In this document: in pieces, positions 62,246 through 64,000 of the stretch | Layout of the letters: every line of letters starts with the position of its first letter | How positions within the stretch are numbered: position 1 is the stretch's first letter | Assembly (NCBI GenBank): GCA_009835325.1 | Contig: VXWP01000082.1 | Span: 1 to 64,000 of the forward strand | Reading direction: 5' to 3' | Source: Gemmatimonadota bacterium | GTDB lineage: Bacteria > JAAXHH01 | DNA: 64,000 bases | Notes under the pieces: generated by a model | What the model saw: only the letters and a program-made list of their open reading frames with translations | The model's database searches: none | What the model was told of the DNA's origin: nothing | Translations under genes and position numbers: made by a program

Positions 62246-62493
62246 AGAACCCGCCACACCCCGGCAAGGTAGTGCGCATTTCCTGCCTGGAACCGCTCGG
62301 CCTCAACGTCACTGAGGGCGCGAAGGTTTTGGGCGTCAGCCGTCAGGCAGTTTCGAATCTGGTGAATGGCCATTCACGGATTACCAGCGACATGGCCGTT
62401 CGCCTGGCAAAGGCTTTCGGCTCGACAACGGAGACCTGGATTCGTCTGCAGGCGGCTTACGACCTCGCACAGCCCGGTTACAAACCACTTTGA
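62242..62493 (+). CDS. higA: HigA-type antitoxin (XRE HTH)
   Basis: 83-aa HigA-family regulator from the ATG at 62242 (an upstream ATG at 62236 is also in frame). It shows the family start NPPHPGKVVRI, then LNVTEGAKVLGVSRQAVSNLVNG for the helix-turn-helix, given here as LNVTEGAKVLGV and SRQAVSNLVNG, and the end FGSTTETWIRLQAAYDL. The expected HigB toxin gene does not precede it. The last base overlaps the TTG start of the esterase gene. Confidence 0.88.
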   Translation: MKNPPHPGKVVRISCLEPLGLNVTEGAKVLGVSRQAVSNLVNGHSRITSDMAVRLAKAFGSTTETWIRLQAAYDLAQPGYKPL

Positions 62494-63152
62494 CCGATCT
62501 CCCCGTAATAGAACGCACATCCAACAGTTTGGCCGAGGTCAACGCATCCATCATCTGGCTACATGGACTGGGGGCGGATGGAAACGATTTTGCGCCGATC
62601 GTGCCGCAACTGGGGCTGCCGGCGGCCTACGCGGTCCGTTTCTTGTTCCCTTCAGCGCCATCCATCCCGGTGACGATCAACCAGGGGATGGTGATGCCCG
62701 CATGGTACGACATCATGGAACTGGGCGAAAACCGGCGTCTCGACGAAGACGGGTTGCGCGCTTCCGCCGGCAAAGTGCATGCGTTGTTGCAACAGGAGAT
62801 TGATCGGGGCGTACCGAGCGAACGGATCCTGCTGGCGGGCTTCTCCCAGGGCGGCGCGGTCTGTCTCGAAGCCGGCCTGTCGTTCCAGGACCGTATCGGC
62901 GGCATCATTGCACTGTCCACCTACTTTCCCACGGCCGCCAGCGTCGTCGTGCATCCGGCCCAATCCGGGCTTCCAGTACTGGTCTGCCACGGATCAATGG
63001 ATCCGATGTTGAATGAACCCCTGGGCCGCGCCGCTGTTGAATCCCTCAGGCGACTGGGCATGGTTCCCGAATACCACTCGTATCCCATGGGCCACCAGGT
63101 GTCTCCGCAGGAAATCGTACAGATCGGCCAATGGATCCGTGCCGTCCTGTAA
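62490..63152 (+). CDS. Carboxylesterase/phospholipase-like alpha/beta hydrolase
   Basis: 220-aa esterase of the EstB/acyl-protein thioesterase group. It has IIWLHGLGADGNDF (oxyanion HG), FLFPSAPSIPVT, GFSQGGAVCL with nucleophile Ser around residue 112, a VCHGSMDPM segment with the catalytic Asp, and MGHQVS with the His. No signal peptide. The start is a TTG overlapping the higA stop as TTGA, which is unusual and indicates coupling to the antitoxin gene. Confidence 0.92.
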   Translation: MTDLPVIERTSNSLAEVNASIIWLHGLGADGNDFAPIVPQLGLPAAYAVRFLFPSAPSIPVTINQGMVMPAWYDIMELGENRRLDEDGLRASAGKVHALLQQEIDRGVPSERILLAGFSQGGAVCLEAGLSFQDRIGGIIALSTYFPTAASVVVHPAQSGLPVLVCHGSMDPMLNEPLGRAAVESLRRLGMVPEYHSYPMGHQVSPQEIVQIGQWIRAVL

Positions 63153-63350
63153 AGAAGGTTAGTGAATTTGGCCCGTATTCTTAAATGCGTTCGAATAAGC
63201 TAACTAACTGACTCACCTGAATAAGCTTCTTTAAAGGACATAAAGATTAACTCGGGTAAAACTGACGTCGTGCAGAATCTTTGAATGCACTCTTAATCAG
63301 ACGGAAGCTTGATCTTGAGTCCTGATAAAGGGTGTAATAAAGACTGAACT
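63153..63350. other. AT-rich gap before the dnd genes
   Basis: 198 bp with sharply lower GC than the sequence to its left. It contains a direct repeat GAATAAGCT at 63193-63201 and 63219-63227, and no supported gene. It may mark the edge of an acquired island carrying dndD and dndE. Confidence 0.5.
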
Positions 63351-63737
63351 CTATCGATGGTCCTCCATCGGTAGTGCAACTAGATCAGAGATACTTTTAA
63401 TGTCGCTGTTGCTCGATAGGTATCCGATTCCTCGATGTAGGTGAAGTCGGAATTGTCTTGCCAGAGCTTCAGGATTTGTATCAATCCCATCCTGATTGCA
63501 TCGTTCTTTTAGGATAGCTAAGTACAGTTCGTGATTAGGTCCACCAAACACCTTCCAGCTCATTTCTACGTTACTATCTCCCGGTATTGGTACATCTGGT
63601 GGAATACTCTTCTCAGCTAACGAAACGCAGAAACCCCAGCGACAAAGAACGTTCCAGTGCTTTATACCGGTACGACGTTTCAGTTTTATCAACTGGTCCT
63701 TGGCTGTTTGAGATAACCTGATATGTTCAATTGACAT
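63351..63737 (-). CDS. dndE: DndE, DNA phosphorothioation protein
   Basis: 128-aa DndE from the ATG at 63737, which overlaps the dndD stop by 11 bp; an in-frame ATG at 63770 is less likely. Family sequence is clear: IRLSQTAKDQLIKLKRRTG, NVLCRWGFCVSLAE, DSNVEMSWKVFGG, and FRLHLHRGIGYLSS. DndE is part of the DndA-E system that replaces a non-bridging phosphate oxygen with sulfur in DNA. Codon use and GC are lower than in the rest of the window. Confidence 0.93.
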   Translation of the reverse strand: MSIEHIRLSQTAKDQLIKLKRRTGIKHWNVLCRWGFCVSLAEKSIPPDVPIPGDSNVEMSWKVFGGPNHELYLAILKERCNQDGIDTNPEALARQFRLHLHRGIGYLSSNSDIKSISDLVALPMEDHR

Positions 63738-64000
63738 GAGTTTGTTTGATACCCTCAAAGTATCCTTCATTAACTTGAGTCCTACCTAATACATCATCAT
63801 ACACAAGTTGATATCTTTGGCCGATCCAGGGATTCAACTTCCGTAAATACTCCCCTGAGATTTCCTCGTCAGTGGACAGTAGAAGGACCTGATGGCTAGC
63901 GTAAGGAAAGTAATGCTCAACGAGATGTGACCTATGGGTTGTATCAAGACGGCCGAGAGGAGTATCGATGGCGGTGGGTAAAGGACGTCCCGATGCCTTT
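63727..64000 (-). CDS. dndD: DndD C-terminal end, truncated by window edge
   Basis: The minus-strand reading from the window edge to the TGA at 63729-63727 gives about 90 codons ending an SMC/RecN-like ATPase. Key segments are LPTAIDTPLGRLD and HRSHLVEHYFP with YASHQVLLLSTDEEI, which match the Walker B and D-loop/H-loop region and C-terminal end of DndD. DndD hydrolyses ATP in the DNA phosphorothioation complex. It overlaps dndE by 11 bp. The rest of the operon lies beyond 64000. Confidence 0.88.
   Translation of the reverse strand, partial: KASGRPLPTAIDTPLGRLDTTHRSHLVEHYFPYASHQVLLLSTDEEISGEYLRKLNPWIGQRYQLVYDDVLGRTQVNEGYFEGIKQTHVN

Noticed and set aside
63771-64000. Possible separate small gene left of the window edge
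   Set aside because: The minus-strand translation of the region is continuous with a DndD C-terminus, so it is listed as a partial dndD.
1-64000. CRISPR arrays, tRNA or rRNA genes
   Set aside because: No evenly spaced identical repeats with unique spacers were seen, and no cloverleaf or rRNA-like sequence was recognised in the short gaps. tRNAs could still be missed by eye.

Overview
The window is GC-rich, densely coding DNA with short intergenic gaps, and looks like a chromosome segment of an uncultured bacterium of the FCB superphylum. This placement is an inference. It rests on an SprA-type giant outer-membrane translocon gene (50.6-56.9 kb) together with many phytanoyl-CoA dioxygenase-like, Gfo/Idh/MocA, short-chain dehydrogenase and sulfatase-fold genes, a mix I associate with Latescibacterota and Poribacteria-like genomes. 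No rRNA, tRNA, IS element or CRISPR array was seen.

Layout. 0-11.4 kb: oxidoreductases, a Tat-exported PLP enzyme, a cold-shock protein with a good promoter, a P1-family Ntn hydrolase, a dioxygenase / PD40-CehA-McbA pair, a PLP decarboxylase and S-adenosylhomocysteinase. 11.6-18.8 kb: MATE exporter, dtd-maf, a YdjM-like membrane protein, Gfo/Idh and SDR genes, then kptA with a GH113-like glycosidase. 18.8-27.5 kb: aldehyde:ferredoxin oxidoreductase, a dioxygenase, a methyltransferase, a sulfatase-fold hydrolase with Thr at the nucleophile site, an SDR / sugar-isomerase pair behind a 16-bp palindrome, and phosphoglucose/phosphomannose isomerase. 27.5-34.2 kb: a trifunctional acyl reductase / AMP-binding / HAD fusion, an alcohol dehydrogenase and an FHA-GAF-SpoIIE phosphatase. 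34.3-38.1 kb: Gfo/Idh, a hicBA toxin-antitoxin pair and an exported tandem cyclase.

38.1-56.9 kb is one long minus-strand run: sprA, comEA-like, rsmD, coaD, aspC, a NYN-domain gene, mdh, icd, obg, dprA, hldE-C, a small unknown, a dioxygenase, an APC permease and an AhpD-like gene. The last gene is interrupted by an in-frame TGA exactly at the second position of its CxxC redox motif. A hairpin with a GTT loop follows at the spacing expected of a bacterial SECIS element, so I read it as a selenoprotein.

57.4-62.1 kb is a plus-strand sulfur-trafficking and molybdopterin set (moaD, moaE, a NifS-fold protein lacking its PLP lysine, tusA-like, mrp/apbC, a PP-loop thiolase). It could supply the pterin cofactor of the aldehyde oxidoreductase and tRNA thiolation. 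The last 2 kb turns less GC-rich. It holds a HigA-type antitoxin coupled to an unrecognised 57-aa ORF, a carboxylesterase, and at the edge dndE with the 3' end of dndD, part of a DNA phosphorothioation island.

A window-wide pattern is short degenerate tandem duplications (about 10-31 bp units) in intergenic gaps and, in frame, as Gly/Pro-rich linkers inside proteins.
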